Shown in pieces: positions 25,301 to 34,071 of a DNA stretch of 64,000 bases. The translations under genes and the position numbers were made by a program. Origin of the DNA: Roseiarcus sp963823165 (GTDB lineage Bacteria > Pseudomonadota > Alphaproteobacteria > Rhizobiales > Beijerinckiaceae); the NCBI GenBank assembly GCA_963823165.1, contig CAWGKV010000010.1, positions 61,212 through 125,211 on the forward strand. Direction: 5' to 3'. Below the pieces are notes generated by a model that was not told the DNA's origin, ran no database searches, and worked only from the letters and a program-made list of their open reading frames with translations. The number at the start of each line of letters is the position of its first letter. Within the stretch, counting starts at the first letter, position 1.

Positions 25301-28085
25301 TCAAGTCATCGACGCGCGAATGATGGACCTCGCGGAAGCCGCCGACCGCAGCGCCGGGATGATCGACCAACGGCTCGCCGGACGAATCCAGCTGATGAGC
25401 GAGTCGCTGGCGAGAACCGCGGCGGAAGCCAATTCGAAGTGGGCGGCGCGAGGCGGCGAACTGTCAGCCTCGATCCGCTTCCAGCTCGACGAACTGGATC
25501 GCCTCATCGACGGCAAGGGGGCCGAATTCGCGGCCGCCCTGGGCGAGCGCGGCGGCGAATTGGCTGCCTCGATCGGCTTCCAGGTGGACCAGTTGCATCG
25601 TCTGATCGACGGCAAGGGGGCCGAGCTGACGACCGCCTTGGGCGAGCGCGGCGAGCAACTTTCAGCTTCGTTCAGCTCGCAGGTGGACCAGTTGCATCGT
25701 CTGATCGACGGCAAGGGGGCCGAGCTGACCTCCGCCTTGGGCGAGCGCGGCGGGCAACTTTCAGCTTCGTTCAGCTTCCAGGTGGAACAGTTGCACCGTC
25801 TGATCGACGGCAAGGGGGCCGAGTTGACGACCGCTTTGGGCGAGCGCGGCGGGCAACTTTCAGCTTCGATCAGCTCCCAGGTGGAACAGCTGCGTAGCCT
25901 TTTCGACGGCAAGGGGGCCGAATTGGCGGCCGCTTTGGGCGAGCGCGGCGAGAACGCGTCGAAGGAGATCGTCGGGACGGCCGAACGCGCCGTCCAGACG
26001 CTCGACCAGCAAATGACGGGCCTGACCGCGCTCTTGGCGCAGCGCACGGACGAGCTGGTCGCCGCGGTGAACGGGACCGCCGCCGATCCGGTGCGCGTGC
26101 TCAGCGCGCTGTCGGGCCAGTTGCGGGCGGAAGTCGCCACCTCCAGCGAGGCGCTTCGCACCGTGGCCGAAGAGGCGGCGCAGCGCTCGGGCGAGGCGCT
26201 CGACGCGCTGTTGAAACGCTTGACCGAACAGGTCGAGCTGTCAGGCGCTTCGTTGCGCGACTCGGTCGAGCGCAGCGCCGAAACGTCAGTCGGAACGCTC
26301 GCCTTGGCCGGCGACCGACTGCGCAACGAACTGACGACCTTGCGGACGGAAGTCGCCAATTCGAGCGAGGCGCTCGGCGCCGTCGCCGAGGGCGCGGCGC
26401 AGCGTTCGGGCGACACGATCGAGGCTTTGCTGAAGCGGCTGACCGAGCAGGTCGAGCTGTCCGGCGCTTCGCTGCGGGAATCGGTCGCCCACAGCGCCGA
26501 GACCTCCGTCGGAAAGCTCGTCGGGACCGGCGATCGGCTCCGCAACGAGTTGACGCTGGTGATCGGCGATCTCGGCAAGACGAGCGCGACCATCGATCAG
26601 ACGGTCGCGGCCGCCGGCGAAAGGCTCTCCTCCGTCCAGTCCGGGTTGGCCGGGAGGGTCGAGGAGTTCCAGCGGGCCCTGGGCGGCATCGCCTCCCAGG
26701 TCGCGACGCTCGGCCGCCTCAGCTCGACGACGCAAGCCGACGCGAGCGTGCTCGCCTCGCAACTGTCCCGGAATGCCGACGCGCTGGCGAAGGTGGCGCA
26801 GGAGCTTGCGGCGCAGCAGCAGTCGCTCGACGCGGCGCTCGAACGCCGGCGAGACGGCCTCCAGGCGCTGGTCGGCGATCTCTCCGGTCGTGGCGAGGCC
26901 TTCGAAGCGACGCTGGCGCGGTTCGCATCGAATGTCGAAGACAGCTTCAACCGGGCGCAGGCGCGGGCGCAGGAAATCAGCGCGGCTCTGGCCTCGACGG
27001 CCAGGGGCGCTTCGGTGGCGGTGGCCGGACAGTTCGAAACCATCCGCGACACGGCCGCCAAGGAGCGCGAACGCACGGCGCAGACACTGCAGGCGGCCAT
27101 CGAACAGACCAACGCGCAGCTTTCCAGCACGCTCGATCAGGCCGCCGAGCGGTTCCGCAAGACGGTCGCCGATGTGAAGGAAATGGCGAGCCAGGTCCAG
27201 CGCGAGCTCGACGAGACGCGGCAGGAGCTGCGCCGCGGAGTTCTGGAGCTGCCCCAGGAGACGAGCGAGACCGCCGAAGCGATGCGCCGCGTCGTGTCGG
27301 ACCAGATCCGGGCGCTGAAGGAGCTGGCCGCGCTGGTGTCCGATTCCGGTGCGGCTTACGACGTCGCCGAGCCGGTCGCCATCGCCGCCCCGGCGGCGGT
27401 GAACGGGCCGCCGCGCTACGAACAGCAGCCGGTCGCCCGGGCGCCCGAGCCGGTGCGCATCGTCGAGGCGCCGGCTGAGCGCGAAGCCCCGACCCGCACG
27501 GTCGAAGCAATCTCCACCCACCCGGTCATCGTGCCGCTCGCTCCGCTTCAGCCGCCGGAGATGGAGCCGGTCGCTGCCGCGGAACTGCGGCCGGCGACGC
27601 ACCTGGCCGCTCCCATTGCTCCGCCCGCGCCTGCGTGGCAGCCGTCTCCGGGCGCAGCGAAGGACCGATCGCAGCCCGGGTGGCTGTCGAGCCTGCTCGC
27701 GGCCGCTTCGCGCGACGAGCCGGACGCGGCGACTGCGCCGCGCGGGTACGAGTCGTTGGAGGCTCTGACGCAGGGCATCGCCGGCCTCATCGACAACGCC
27801 GCTGCGGTCGAGATGTGGGACCGCTGGCGTCGCGGCGACGCCGCGGCCGTTTCACGTCGCCTTTACACGGAGGCGGGGCAGCAGGCTTTCGACGAGATCC
27901 GCCGCCGGCACCGCACCGACCCGCAGTTCCGTGACGCCGCGACCCGCTACGTGCAGGAGTTCGAGAAGCTTCTGGCGAAGGTCAGCCAGAACGACCGCGA
28001 CGGGTCGCAATGGCGCGCCTATCTGCTGTCGAACACCGGCAAGGTCTATACGATCCTCGCCCACGCCTCGGGCCGGCTCGGGTAG
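19392..28085 (+). CDS. gpr: giant two-TM coiled-coil protein, growth pole ring (GPR/RgsE)-like
   Basis: A 2897-residue protein starting at MAKQNSATDPISAA (upstream GAGGCGGGAC). A Pro/Ala-rich cytoplasmic N-terminus is followed by TM helices at about residues 118-138 and 158-178. Then comes a very long helical region built of repeats: 44-residue units (about 394-1180), 62-residue units (about 1542-1734) and 33-residue units (about 2017-2185). A Pro-rich hinge leads to a compact C-terminal domain from about residue 2783 ('YESLEALTQGIAGLIDNAA', 'EFEKLLAKVSQNDRDG'). This plan matches the Rhizobiales growth-pole-ring protein, described in Agrobacterium as an apolipoprotein-like protein that organises polar growth at the inner membrane. 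Several long open frames on the other strand are shadows of its biased codons. Confidence 0.88.
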   Translation: MAKQNSATDPISAAMSAIESALNLTEDDAPAVGPAEKATPASPIASAKPAAAKPVLKPSPASSEPTPLLRPGPFTPPPMSEGEPKPAIPSTPPANDDRETVGAILQAMNARPPSQTPFVLAVIGSFAWLVACALYGYLNVWPTVSSTPLAKTLFRPETPLLALAALGPIFFMIGFAALARRLAELRQSARAISQVAVRLAEPESMAGEHMVSLSQAIRRELTSMGDGVERALARAAELETRVKSEVSTLERSYSDNERKIRSLIAEMADQREAIVASGARVRDAIANARSGISEDFDTVGGHLSERLTETGQRIAASLGASTEEIAAAMGRSSSATVERIITEGTQLAVSIAGIGESLAIRLGDTGQKAAEDILGRVGDVDARVKAAGDVLVANMDARSEDLVARINASQTSIVDAIGGHADGVVSRISETSARATDAIGSHSDAAAARLAEASVAMTDAVVAHADAVVGRMRASSAEVVDAIRVHGGGVVARLAEAADEARSAVGAHADDVVERIAASTTDAVNAITGHGDSVAARLADASQTMSGAIGDHADEIVGRISASSSEAVRAIRGHGNSVTAQLEESSSAMSGALGSHADEIVGRINSSSAEAVDAIAWHGDSVSARLAEASQTMTSAVAAHADEVVSRVNASSSDAVDAITRHGDRVTDRLAEATQTMSGAVGAHADEIVGRISASSTDAVGAITRHGDRVAGRLAEATQTMSGAVGAHADEIVGRISASSTAAVGAITRHGDRVADRLAEASQTMSDAAGAHADEIVGRINASSTDAVGAIEGHGERVAARLAEATQTMSGAVGAHADEIVGRINASSTDAVGAIEGHGDRVAARLAEASQTMSGAVGAHADEIVGRIKSSGAEAADAIAWHGDSVATRLAEVSERMSGAVGAQADEIVERINASGAGAAGAISRQGDRVATRLAEATQTMSGAVGAHADEIIGRISASSADAVEAIRWHGDGVAARLGETSRAMTGAVSDHAEEIVGRINASSARAVDAIRGHGDGVAAQLAEAATAVSGAVVAHADEVIGRIASSSARAADAIKEHESAATAQFVASSLALSGAFGAHANEVVGRINASSEQALEALRTHGDSVASRLAQVADSASSAVGAHGDAFVGRIDASSAEAVETLRLHADALAQRLGEAAEAVHSQGDSVATRLAETSLMMRAALDEHSQEIVGRIDSGRIRTVEAIRAQGNSVAGRLGEAGDALARDFGDRSEALLERLDTASARLSDTVLVHGGDLVVRLNDASERLQETVIDRGHALREGLESSSERLSTLLHDRAADASASLDAAAQRWSEQFDSRAMQLRGAIEYQNATVEALIDNSTRRIAGAMSVQAANTQSQIEQAATESLAKLDAEAGQVGRRFVAFASDAAAAVAAGAANIHEAMTTQVASFESILGDRGASLVEALADQTGRMRGQLETLDNLVGGNGHSVVDRIAAHSNELDARLGDRLGALDSLLRTRREDFEQRFGDHLEELSAKSAQRLGQFETVSAANYNAIDQALASQSRRIEASLGDGLSRFEGAIDERGRDLVRQIGDRSEALSDDLSAKLRAIEETLASRGGAIDESLGRRNEEAAALFDARLQAIDGRSRDFVRQIGERSEALADNLSAKLGAIEETLATRGGAIDESLGRRNEEAAALFNSRLQAIDGRSREFMRQIGERSEALAGDLSAKLRTIEETLVSGGGAIDERLGRRNQEAAALFNSHLQAIDERAEARLNQVSGTLDGLLARIQEGLAQRGRALSETLARNTLEVARALGEGGREIVQGMDSKSAEIGETLQKRAEELTQTVSALAQDIGATLSGRVEDVSRSLGVGVERFKDDVVTPLQKVSERFEASRSELEHKVSEHAQSVGALLETHRDRLGAAFDHHGATIGAVFDRQEASLAQAAKQSAEDFDSRLSALGAAIENHRATIGAAFDRHRATLAEGAKQTAEDFDSRLSALADAADQSAQVIDARMMDLAEAADRSAGMIDQRLAGRIQLMSESLARTAAEANSKWAARGGELSASIRFQLDELDRLIDGKGAEFAAALGERGGELAASIGFQVDQLHRLIDGKGAELTTALGERGEQLSASFSSQVDQLHRLIDGKGAELTSALGERGGQLSASFSFQVEQLHRLIDGKGAELTTALGERGGQLSASISSQVEQLRSLFDGKGAELAAALGERGENASKEIVGTAERAVQTLDQQMTGLTALLAQRTDELVAAVNGTAADPVRVLSALSGQLRAEVATSSEALRTVAEEAAQRSGEALDALLKRLTEQVELSGASLRDSVERSAETSVGTLALAGDRLRNELTTLRTEVANSSEALGAVAEGAAQRSGDTIEALLKRLTEQVELSGASLRESVAHSAETSVGKLVGTGDRLRNELTLVIGDLGKTSATIDQTVAAAGERLSSVQSGLAGRVEEFQRALGGIASQVATLGRLSSTTQADASVLASQLSRNADALAKVAQELAAQQQSLDAALERRRDGLQALVGDLSGRGEAFEATLARFASNVEDSFNRAQARAQEISAALASTARGASVAVAGQFETIRDTAAKERERTAQTLQAAIEQTNAQLSSTLDQAAERFRKTVADVKEMASQVQRELDETRQELRRGVLELPQETSETAEAMRRVVSDQIRALKELAALVSDSGAAYDVAEPVAIAAPAAVNGPPRYEQQPVARAPEPVRIVEAPAEREAPTRTVEAISTHPVIVPLAPLQPPEMEPVAAAELRPATHLAAPIAPPAPAWQPSPGAAKDRSQPGWLSSLLAAASRDEPDAATAPRGYESLEALTQGIAGLIDNAAAVEMWDRWRRGDAAAVSRRLYTEAGQQAFDEIRRRHRTDPQFRDAATRYVQEFEKLLAKVSQNDRDGSQWRAYLLSNTGKVYTILAHASGRLG
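20570..22930 (+). repeat. 132-bp tandem coding repeats (44-residue units)
   Basis: About 18 units of a pattern such as 'GAVGAHADEIVGRISASS' + 'TDAVGAITRHGDRVAGRLAE' + 'ATQTMS'. The central units (about 21180-22260) are nearly identical at the DNA level; outer ones are diverged. Spacing of the 'GARATCGTCGG' block is exactly 132 bases (e.g. 21450 to 21582). Forty-four is four hendecads, fitting a continuous coiled coil. Confidence 0.9.
24015..24590 (+). repeat. 186-bp tandem coding repeats (62-residue units)
   Basis: Three units with 'IDGRSRDFVRQIGERSEALA' and 'GGAIDESLGRRNEEAAALF'; spacing from 24201 to 24387 is 186 bases. Identity between units is high at both DNA and protein level. Confidence 0.9.
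25440..25945 (+). repeat. 99-bp tandem coding repeats (33-residue units)
   Basis: Five units with 'LSASFSSQVDQLHRLIDGKG' and 'AELTSALGERGGQ'. Thirty-three residues equals three hendecads. The middle three units are nearly identical. Confidence 0.88.
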
Positions 28086-28139
28086 GCGGGAAAGGCGTTC
28101 GTCCTTCTGCCGAGCGGCGGCGCGCTGGACGCGCCGCCC

Positions 28140-28541
28140 TCACTGCCCGGGCGACGATGGCAGCTCCCGGACGTCGAGCGCCCACGGCATGGCGGAGGAG
28201 CGCCATATCTGCCGGCGCGGCGCGATCTCGGCCCGCTGCGTGATGCCGCCGAGGCGCAAGTTGAGGACCGTCGGCCTGTGCGCGTCCGACGCATAGATCG
28301 GCGCGCCGCATTCGCCACAGAAGGCTTGGGCGCGCCGGGCGCCGCTGTCTGCGATCTTCACATAGATCTTCGGGCTGCCGCTCAGAAGGCGAAAGTCATC
28401 GATCCGCGCGGGCACGCTGGCGCGAAACGGGGCGCCCGAGAAGCATTGGCAGTCCGTGCAATGGCAGATCGCGGCCTTCTCCGGGTCCACGTCGGCCGAG
28501 TAGGCAATCGCGCCGCAGTGGCATTGCCCGTCGATCTTCAT
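28140..28541 (-). CDS. GFA-family (CENP-V/Mss4-like) zinc protein
   Basis: A 133-residue member of the GFA family, clearly different from the one at 683-1147. Zinc ligands: 'GQCHCGAI' (Cys7, Cys9), 'AICHCTDCQCFSG' (Cys26, 28, 31, 33), and 'AFCGECGAPIYAS' in the third position with the canonical FCxxCG form. It begins MKIDGQCHCG. The gene is convergent with the giant coiled-coil gene, 54 bases from its stop. Catalysis is unproven for most of the family. Confidence 0.9.
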   Translation of the reverse strand: MKIDGQCHCGAIAYSADVDPEKAAICHCTDCQCFSGAPFRASVPARIDDFRLLSGSPKIYVKIADSGARRAQAFCGECGAPIYASDAHRPTVLNLRLGGITQRAEIAPRRQIWRSSAMPWALDVRELPSSPGQ

Positions 28542-28666
28542 GCATAGTCCTCCCTCAATGGCGGCCTGCGTTGGGCGCGGTCCGTCAACGAGCAGTTTGT
28601 CGCTCGACGGCCTGCGAGCGCAAGATCCGGCGCAGGCGGGGAAAAGGGACCGAGCGGCGACTTGAG

Positions 28667-29054
28667 CTAAAGCTGGGCTTCGATCGCCCCCTTATCGATG
28701 ACCGACCAGACTTGATCGATTTTCCTGTCCCGATATTCGTAGAATACATTCTCGGTAAAGCGAAACTCTCTTCCCGTTGACGTCAAGGCCAAGGAACTTC
28801 GCCTTCGGCGTACAGTCGAAGCGGAGCCGGCTCGCTATGTAAGGCGGGTCGGAAATCAGCAGTTGAATGTCGAAATAAAGATCGGGAATCTGATCAAAAT
28901 CCCTCTCCAGCATCTCGCGATAACCTGACAGCCCGATCCGCCGCCCGTTGTGGCGCACTTCATCGCCGACGAACTGCTCCAGCTTCGCCCAGTCCTGCTT
29001 GTTCAGACAGGCAATGTACGCTCGGTAGATGTCGGAGAGATCGGTCTTCAGCAC
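28667..29054 (-). pseudogene. SnoaL-like (ester cyclase/NTF2-fold) gene with one frameshift
   Basis: One frame gives 'DIYRAYIACLNKQDWAKLEQ', 'YREMLERDFDQIPDLYFDI' and 'LGLDVNGKRVS'. The frame then breaks, and the next one supplies the expected C-terminus 'FTENVFYEYRDRKIDQVWSV' ending 'KGAIEAQL'. Removing one base (the C in GTTTCGCTTTACC near 28770) yields 128 residues, the usual family length. The start is uncertain; GTG at 29054 has AAGGTGA before it. The family comprises NTF2-fold proteins of diverse function, often annotated as ester cyclases. Confidence 0.75.
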
Positions 29055-29185
29055 GGCGAAGTTCACCTTTTTCACCTGACGGAGAGTGGAGATTGGCCGA
29101 TGTGCGATGGCCGGGGCTTGGCCATTCGGGTCATCGACTACCACCGGCGGTCGGCCCGTCCCCTTCTCCACGAAGTGGGGAAGGT

Positions 29186-29306
29186 GGCCCGGAGGGCCGG
29201 ATGGGGTGTGGAAAGCAGAACTGGCTCGTCGACGGTTTGCGATGAGGTCGTGCAATGCGACTTGCGCCGAAGCAGCGAACCCCACCCCATCCGGCGCTAC
29301 GCGCCG
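29186..29306. repeat. palindromic intergenic repeat
   Basis: CCGGATGGGGTG at 29198-29209 is the exact reverse complement of CACCCCATCCGG at 29283-29294, with a 73-base loop. It lies between the two frameshifted genes and gives the Pro/Arg-rich extension seen in frames through it. It is similar in style to the inverted repeat at 9683-9846 but not in sequence. Confidence 0.65.
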
Positions 29307-29342
29307 CCTTCGCCAGCAAGCTGGGGAGGAATGGTCCCGCCG

Positions 29343-30875
29343 TCACCCCCGATAAATGTCCTTGTAAGCCTCCCTCAGCGCCGCCTTCTGGACCTTGCCC
29401 ATCGCATTGCGCGGCAGCGCCTCGACGAAGACCACCCGCTTCGGCGCCTTGAATTTCGCCAGCCGGCCGGCGAGCGCGGACAGGATCATCGGCCTCGGTG
29501 ACCGCGGCGCCGGGCCGGGGGACGACGACCGCCGTCACCCCCTCGCCGAAATCGGGGTGCGGAACCCCGATGACGGCGCTTTCGAGCACGCCGTCGATCG
29601 CGTCGATATGGTCCTCCACCTCCTTCGGATAGACGTTGAAGCCGCCGGAAATGACCAGATCCTTGGCGCGGCCGACGATGTGGACGTAGCCGTCGGAATC
29701 GACCTGCCCAAGATCGCCGGTGATGAAATAGCCGTCCGGGCGGAACTCCGCCGCCGTCTTCTCCGGCATCCGCCAGTAGCCGCGGAACACGTTCGGCCCC
29801 TTGACCTCGATGACGCCGATTCCGCCCGGCGGCACGGGCGCGCCGCTCTCGGCCTCGGCGATGCGCACGCTGACCCCCGGCAAGGGAAAGCCGACGGTTC
29901 CGGCCCTACGCTCCCCGTCGTAGGGGTTCGACGTAATCATGTTGGTCTCGGTCATGCCGTAGCGCTCGAGAATGGCGAAGCCCGTCCGCTCGCGCCAGGC
30001 GGCGTGGGTCTCGGCGAGCAGCGGGGCCGAACCGGAAACGAACAGGCGCATGTTGGCGCAGAGCCTCCCGCGTCAGGCCGGGATGATCGAGGAGCCGCGT
30101 GTAGAAGGTCGGCACACCCATCAGCGACGTCGCCCGCGGCATCGCCGCAATCACCGCGTCCGGGTCGAAGCGGTTGTGGAAGATCATCGTCGCGCCCGAC
30201 AGAAGCGCGACATTGACCGCCACGAAGAGCCCGTGGGTGTGGAAAATGGGCAGGGCGTGGATGAGCCGGTCGGCGGAGGTGAACCTCCAGCTTTCGACGA
30301 GGGTCAGCGCGTTCGACGAAAGGTTCTCGTGCGTCAGCATCGCGCCTTTCGATCGGCCGGTCGTGCCGGAGGTGTAGAGGATCGCCGCCAGGTCGTTTGC
30401 CGCCGCGGAATCGTTGCGAACTCCGCCGGCGCGGCGGCGATTTTTTCCGCAAAGTTTCCGTCATGGGCGGCGCCGAGGCTCTCCGACCGTCAGGCAGGCC
30501 GAGTTTGTCCGCCAGCTCTCGAAGGGAGGGAAGCATTTCGGGGCGGCACAGCGTCAAGGCCGGCTCGGCGTCGCCGAGGAAATACTCCAACTCCCCGAGC
30601 GTATAGGCCGTGTTCAAGGGCAACAGCGCCGCGCCCGCCCGAAGGCAGGCGAGCGCCAGCACGATGCCGTCGGTCGACTTGTCGATCTGCGCCGCGACCC
30701 GGTCGCCCGGCTCGACGCCAAGGGCGACAAGCGCGTTCGCCGCCTGCCCTGCCCGCTCGATCAGCCCGCCATAGGTCAGCGCAAAGGCGTCACCCGTCTC
30801 GAGCGCCGGCTTGCCGGGCTCGCGGGCGGCGCGTGCGGCGACGAGGTCGAAGAGGTTGGCGGAGGCTTGCGTCAA
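29343..30875 (-). pseudogene. matB: malonyl-CoA synthetase (MatB)-like acyl-CoA synthetase gene with several frameshifts
   Basis: Fragments in three frames join into one ANL-superfamily enzyme. The N-terminus is 'ANLFDLVAARAAREPGKPAL'. The P-loop 'ILYTSGTTGRSKGAMLTHEN' follows in another frame, then 'FHTHGLFVAVNVALL', then 'FVSGSAPLLAETHA', 'LERYGMTETNM', 'DGYFITGDLGQ' and 'GRAKDLVISGGFNVYPKE'. The catalytic-Lys end 'NAMGKVQKAALREAYKDIYRG' is in yet another frame. Breaks are near 30475-30490 (two bases), 30415, 30065 and 29495. Correcting them gives about 509 residues, normal for MatB, which makes malonyl-CoA from malonate, CoA and ATP. Sequencing indels or true decay are both possible. Confidence 0.75.
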
Positions 30876-31196
30876 TGGGGTCCTCGGGACGATGCGGCCG
30901 GCGCTCGGCGCGGTTGCTCATACGCTTTTAGTAGGCTTTTAGCCGAGGCTGTCAGCCCGCGCGACTCGCACCCGCATATGATACGAATTCTCCATATCGC
31001 TGTGCCCGCCTTTACGCGGCTCTCTCCTCGTTTGCCGGCCGCAATATTTTGTAATACGTATCATGTCCCCGTAATGCCAGGAGATCGCGATAAAGCGCGT
31101 AGTCGTTCTCGCCGAAGAACACGCGCTCGCGGCGACTCGACAACCTGATCTTCTTGTAGTTGAAGAGGGACTCTCACCGTCGAAGCGAGAACCTCC
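30876..31196. other. AT-rich intergenic region with a spaced inverted repeat
   Basis: Between the divergent matB-like gene and the secreted-protein gene at 31197. ATGATACG at 30978-30985 and its reverse complement CGTATCAT at 31057-31064 are the only symmetrical elements; both are flanked by an ATT or AAT. They could be regulator sites or ends of a small relic. No coding frame is supported. Confidence 0.4.
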
Positions 31197-31730
31197 GTGC
31201 GTGCTCAGATTCTGGCGTTGGCCGTGTTAGTCTACGCTTTTCCAGGAGAATTCGTTTCCTCGCAGGCGTCTCCACTGCGAGCCTACAAGATTTCGTGGAG
31301 CGAGAACACCGAAGGTCCAGAGGAGGATATTTTCCTGATCTTCATGGGCAAGGAGGTAGCCGTGTCATTGCCTTCAAGCTTCTCAGCAGCTTCGAGCTCC
31401 TCAGCTTGGGTGAGGAAGGTAGTCAAACTTCCTCTAAACGGCGGATCCAAATGCAATTCCTCGTTGCAATTAGAAGAAACTGTACCTGTGAAAACGAAAT
31501 ATTGCGTAGTTCTGACACCGCTGGGATCCGGTTACATTGTAACAACTAGAGCGACGGGCGTTATTGCCTCGGCGCGTTGGCGGAAGGTGTACGGTTCTTT
31601 TAAAGCAGGAGAGATTTCGTTTCATTTCTTTCCGCGAGCAGACGGTTGTGAGGCCAAGCAGCTAGCGGAAATGAACGGAGACGAACAGGTTCCAATCCTA
31701 AGGGCGTCATGTGGGACAGTTGCGAAATGA
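31197..31730 (+). CDS. exported protein of unknown function, low GC
   Basis: A 177-residue protein starting at GTG, with an N-terminal signal peptide ('ILALAVLVYAFPGEFVSS', cut near 'SQA-SP'). The mature part has beta-strand character ('AYKISWSEN', 'YCVVLTPLGSGYIVTTRATG') and few cysteines. Codon use is far less GC-biased than in the flanking genes, which suggests transfer. I do not recognise it. The adjacent gene at 31783 on the other strand is also a low-GC secreted protein. Confidence 0.55.
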   Translation: MRAQILALAVLVYAFPGEFVSSQASPLRAYKISWSENTEGPEEDIFLIFMGKEVAVSLPSSFSAASSSSAWVRKVVKLPLNGGSKCNSSLQLEETVPVKTKYCVVLTPLGSGYIVTTRATGVIASARWRKVYGSFKAGEISFHFFPRADGCEAKQLAEMNGDEQVPILRASCGTVAK

Positions 31731-31782
31731 TTTTCGCGGGCGGTCACGGGTCCTTGAGCAATTCGTGCCAGTCGTCGGACAG

Positions 31783-32283
31783 CTATGGATGCCCAGCACT
31801 GACCTCACAAGAAACTGCGGGAAGGGAATGCTTGTCGACCTGATAGGAGATTGCCTCACATCGAGCGCTGTCCGTGCTGAAAACCATGCGCCAGGTACTC
31901 AACATTGGCGAAGTCCGAGTTGAGCGGATAACGTTATGTTCTTCATATGTAATAGTGGACCCAGACAGTCTAGCCATGGCTGCAGAAGAAACTACCATCG
32001 TGCCATATTCATGTCCCAGATAACACGAGTATTGCGTCCGGTTGCTGGCATTCAGTTTTGTAAATGAACCGGTCGAACCGCACGTAGATCCATCATTGGA
32101 GTATGCAAATATTCTTCCTCCAGCGTCAATATAAAACCGAAATTGCGTATCGCCTGGATCAGTATGAAAAGTTACCGTGTACGTCGTATTAGACAAAGGC
32201 GAATAAGTGGCAGCTCCTCCGTGAGTTACGCAAATGATCATAAACGCCAAAGTTGTCAGAATATGAAGCTTTCCACTATACAT
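31783..32283 (-). CDS. exported protein of unknown function, low GC
   Basis: A 166-residue protein with a signal peptide ('LHILTTLAFMIICVTHGGA') and a Thr/Ser/Asn-rich mature part containing 'TYTVTFHTDPGDTQFRFYID' and cysteines in 'GSTCGSTG', 'YSCYLGHEYG', 'ARCEAIS' and 'AVSCEVS', possibly two disulfides. The low GC content and convergent pairing with 31197-31730 suggest both arrived together. Family unknown. Confidence 0.6.
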   Translation of the reverse strand: MYSGKLHILTTLAFMIICVTHGGAATYSPLSNTTYTVTFHTDPGDTQFRFYIDAGGRIFAYSNDGSTCGSTGSFTKLNASNRTQYSCYLGHEYGTMVVSSAAMARLSGSTITYEEHNVIRSTRTSPMLSTWRMVFSTDSARCEAISYQVDKHSLPAVSCEVSAGHP

Positions 32284-32377
32284 CTTTAGCGTTCCTCAAT
32301 CTAAAGTCATCGTGACCAGCTGGACTTAAAGTGCTCTTCATATTCGACAGGGATCAGATTCAGGACTGCCGCCAAGA

Positions 32378-34071
32378 CTAGTTGCAAAACCTCTCGCCGT
32401 TGAACGTGAAGCAGTCGGATCCAGTAGCGCTCTCTGCAGGACGCCTGCGAACCTTATTTGGTGGAGGAAATTCTGCGGCCGCGCGCGGTCGGGGATTGCT
32501 GGCGGCCCGCTGTTGTGAAGGAAGATCAGCGACACAAGTTCCGATCCCCGACAGGTGTAGACCATGGCGACAGGTTAGCCGAACGCATTGGTCTCCAGCA
32601 AGCCGTTCTCCTGAACCGCATGTTGGCGGACAAATTCGCTCGGTTTTCGAGCGAACCGCTTCTATAGCCTCCAGGCTGGCTACATCCACATCGAAGGAGC
32701 TGTGCGTCTGTCGATTGAATTGGCCAAGGGCCCGCTCCGACGATGCGCCCCAAACCCCATCAACAGAGTCCGGATCGCACCCGACTCTCTTAAGCTCAGC
32801 CTGGAGAACACGGGCGATGTCCGCCTGGTCAACTGTGGGCTTCGGACCCTCGACGGGGCCAAGGGGCGCCGGCTGCACAGGACCGGGCGTCGGAGAATGG
32901 CCAAGGCTTGCCAGGCGTCCCTTCACATCCGTCGCGAACCGTCCGGCCGGATAGCGGACCAGATAAGCTTCCGAAGGGCCTCGATCAATTGATCGCATGG
33001 CCTGTTGGAACGCGCGCTGCTCCTCCGCGGCCTGCAACAGCCGCGTTAGTCTCGCATCGGCCGGATGATCGGCGACGGCCGGGCGCAAACCTGCACGCCA
33101 GCGTCGACGTCCTTGGCCAAGATCGCCTCCTTGCTGGCAAAATCGTCGATCAAGATTTCGCATGCGGTCTGTTCAGCCGGCTGCAGCGGCTTCGGGCGGA
33201 AATAGAATTCGCCCAGAAGCTGATCATAATATCCGGGCACCTGGATGTGTCCGTCGACCTGCAACGCCGCCTCTTGAACCTGCGTGCGAAGCCGCAGCAT
33301 GAGGGAACGGATTTCCAAGCCGTCCTGGTCCATCAACGCCAGGAGCTTGCGGGTGAACAGTCCGTTCGGGTTTGTGTCGTTCGAGCCAAGGTTGTCGAGC
33401 GCCTGCTCGCCGACCCCGGCTGCGAACATGATGAAGCTGCCGCGCGGCGGCTCAACCGCCGCCAGGCCGCGCGTCTCCCCCAGCGACCGGGTCAAGCCCG
33501 CGGCGTTCACCGCGCGGAAAGGATTATCGCAACAGGCGTCGAGGATCACGACATTGACGCGCGCCGACCTTTCCTGAAGGTTTAGCAACAGATCAGTGAC
33601 GTTCATTCCTTCTTCGCGCAGCATCCACTCCTGGTCAGGCTCCAGCACCGGAATGTCGGTCGGCAGCAGGTAATTCGAGCCGTTGAGGTCCACGCCGTGG
33701 CCGGAATAATAGACGAGGGCCTCGCTGCCGGGCTCGATCATGGAGAGGAACGTCTCCACCGCCTGGTTCATGGCGCGACGGTCGAGGTCATGGCCATAGA
33801 CGACAGTGTAACCGAGCCGCTGCAGCTTAGCGGCGACGGCGGCGGCGTCGTTCTTGGGATTACGCAGCTGCTGAACGTTCTGATAGGCGCCGTTTCCAAT
33901 GACGACGGCGAAGCGCTTGATCCCGCCGATCGCCTCGGCCGGCTTCAGGACAATAGTACTACCGCTCTGAGCGAACGGCTGAGAGGCCAAGATAAGGCCA
34001 AGAGCCAGCGTGAGGCCGGCGAAAATGCGCCTCCCTACGCCAAGAATTGTGGCCGACCTCACGCCCCACAT
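32378..34071 (-). pseudogene. caspase-like (C14) protease with peptidoglycan-binding-like C-terminus, one frameshift
   Basis: Start MWGVRSATILGVGRR with a strong AGGAGG ribosome site and a signal sequence containing 'GRRIFAGLTLAL', perhaps Tat-type. The caspase p20 domain spans about residues 48-270; the catalytic dyad is His125 ('YYSGHGVDLNG') and Cys180 ('VVILDACCDNPF'). The frame breaks near 33068; restoring one G in CCCGG joins 'CEILIDDFASKEAIL' to 'ADARLTRLLQAAEEQRAF'. It then continues into a domain with 'RVLQAELKRVGCDPDSVDGV' (peptidoglycan-binding-like) and 'ICPPTCGSGE'. The corrected length is 564. It lies divergent from the papain-like gene, about 150 bases apart. It would act outside the cytoplasm. 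Confidence 0.8.
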
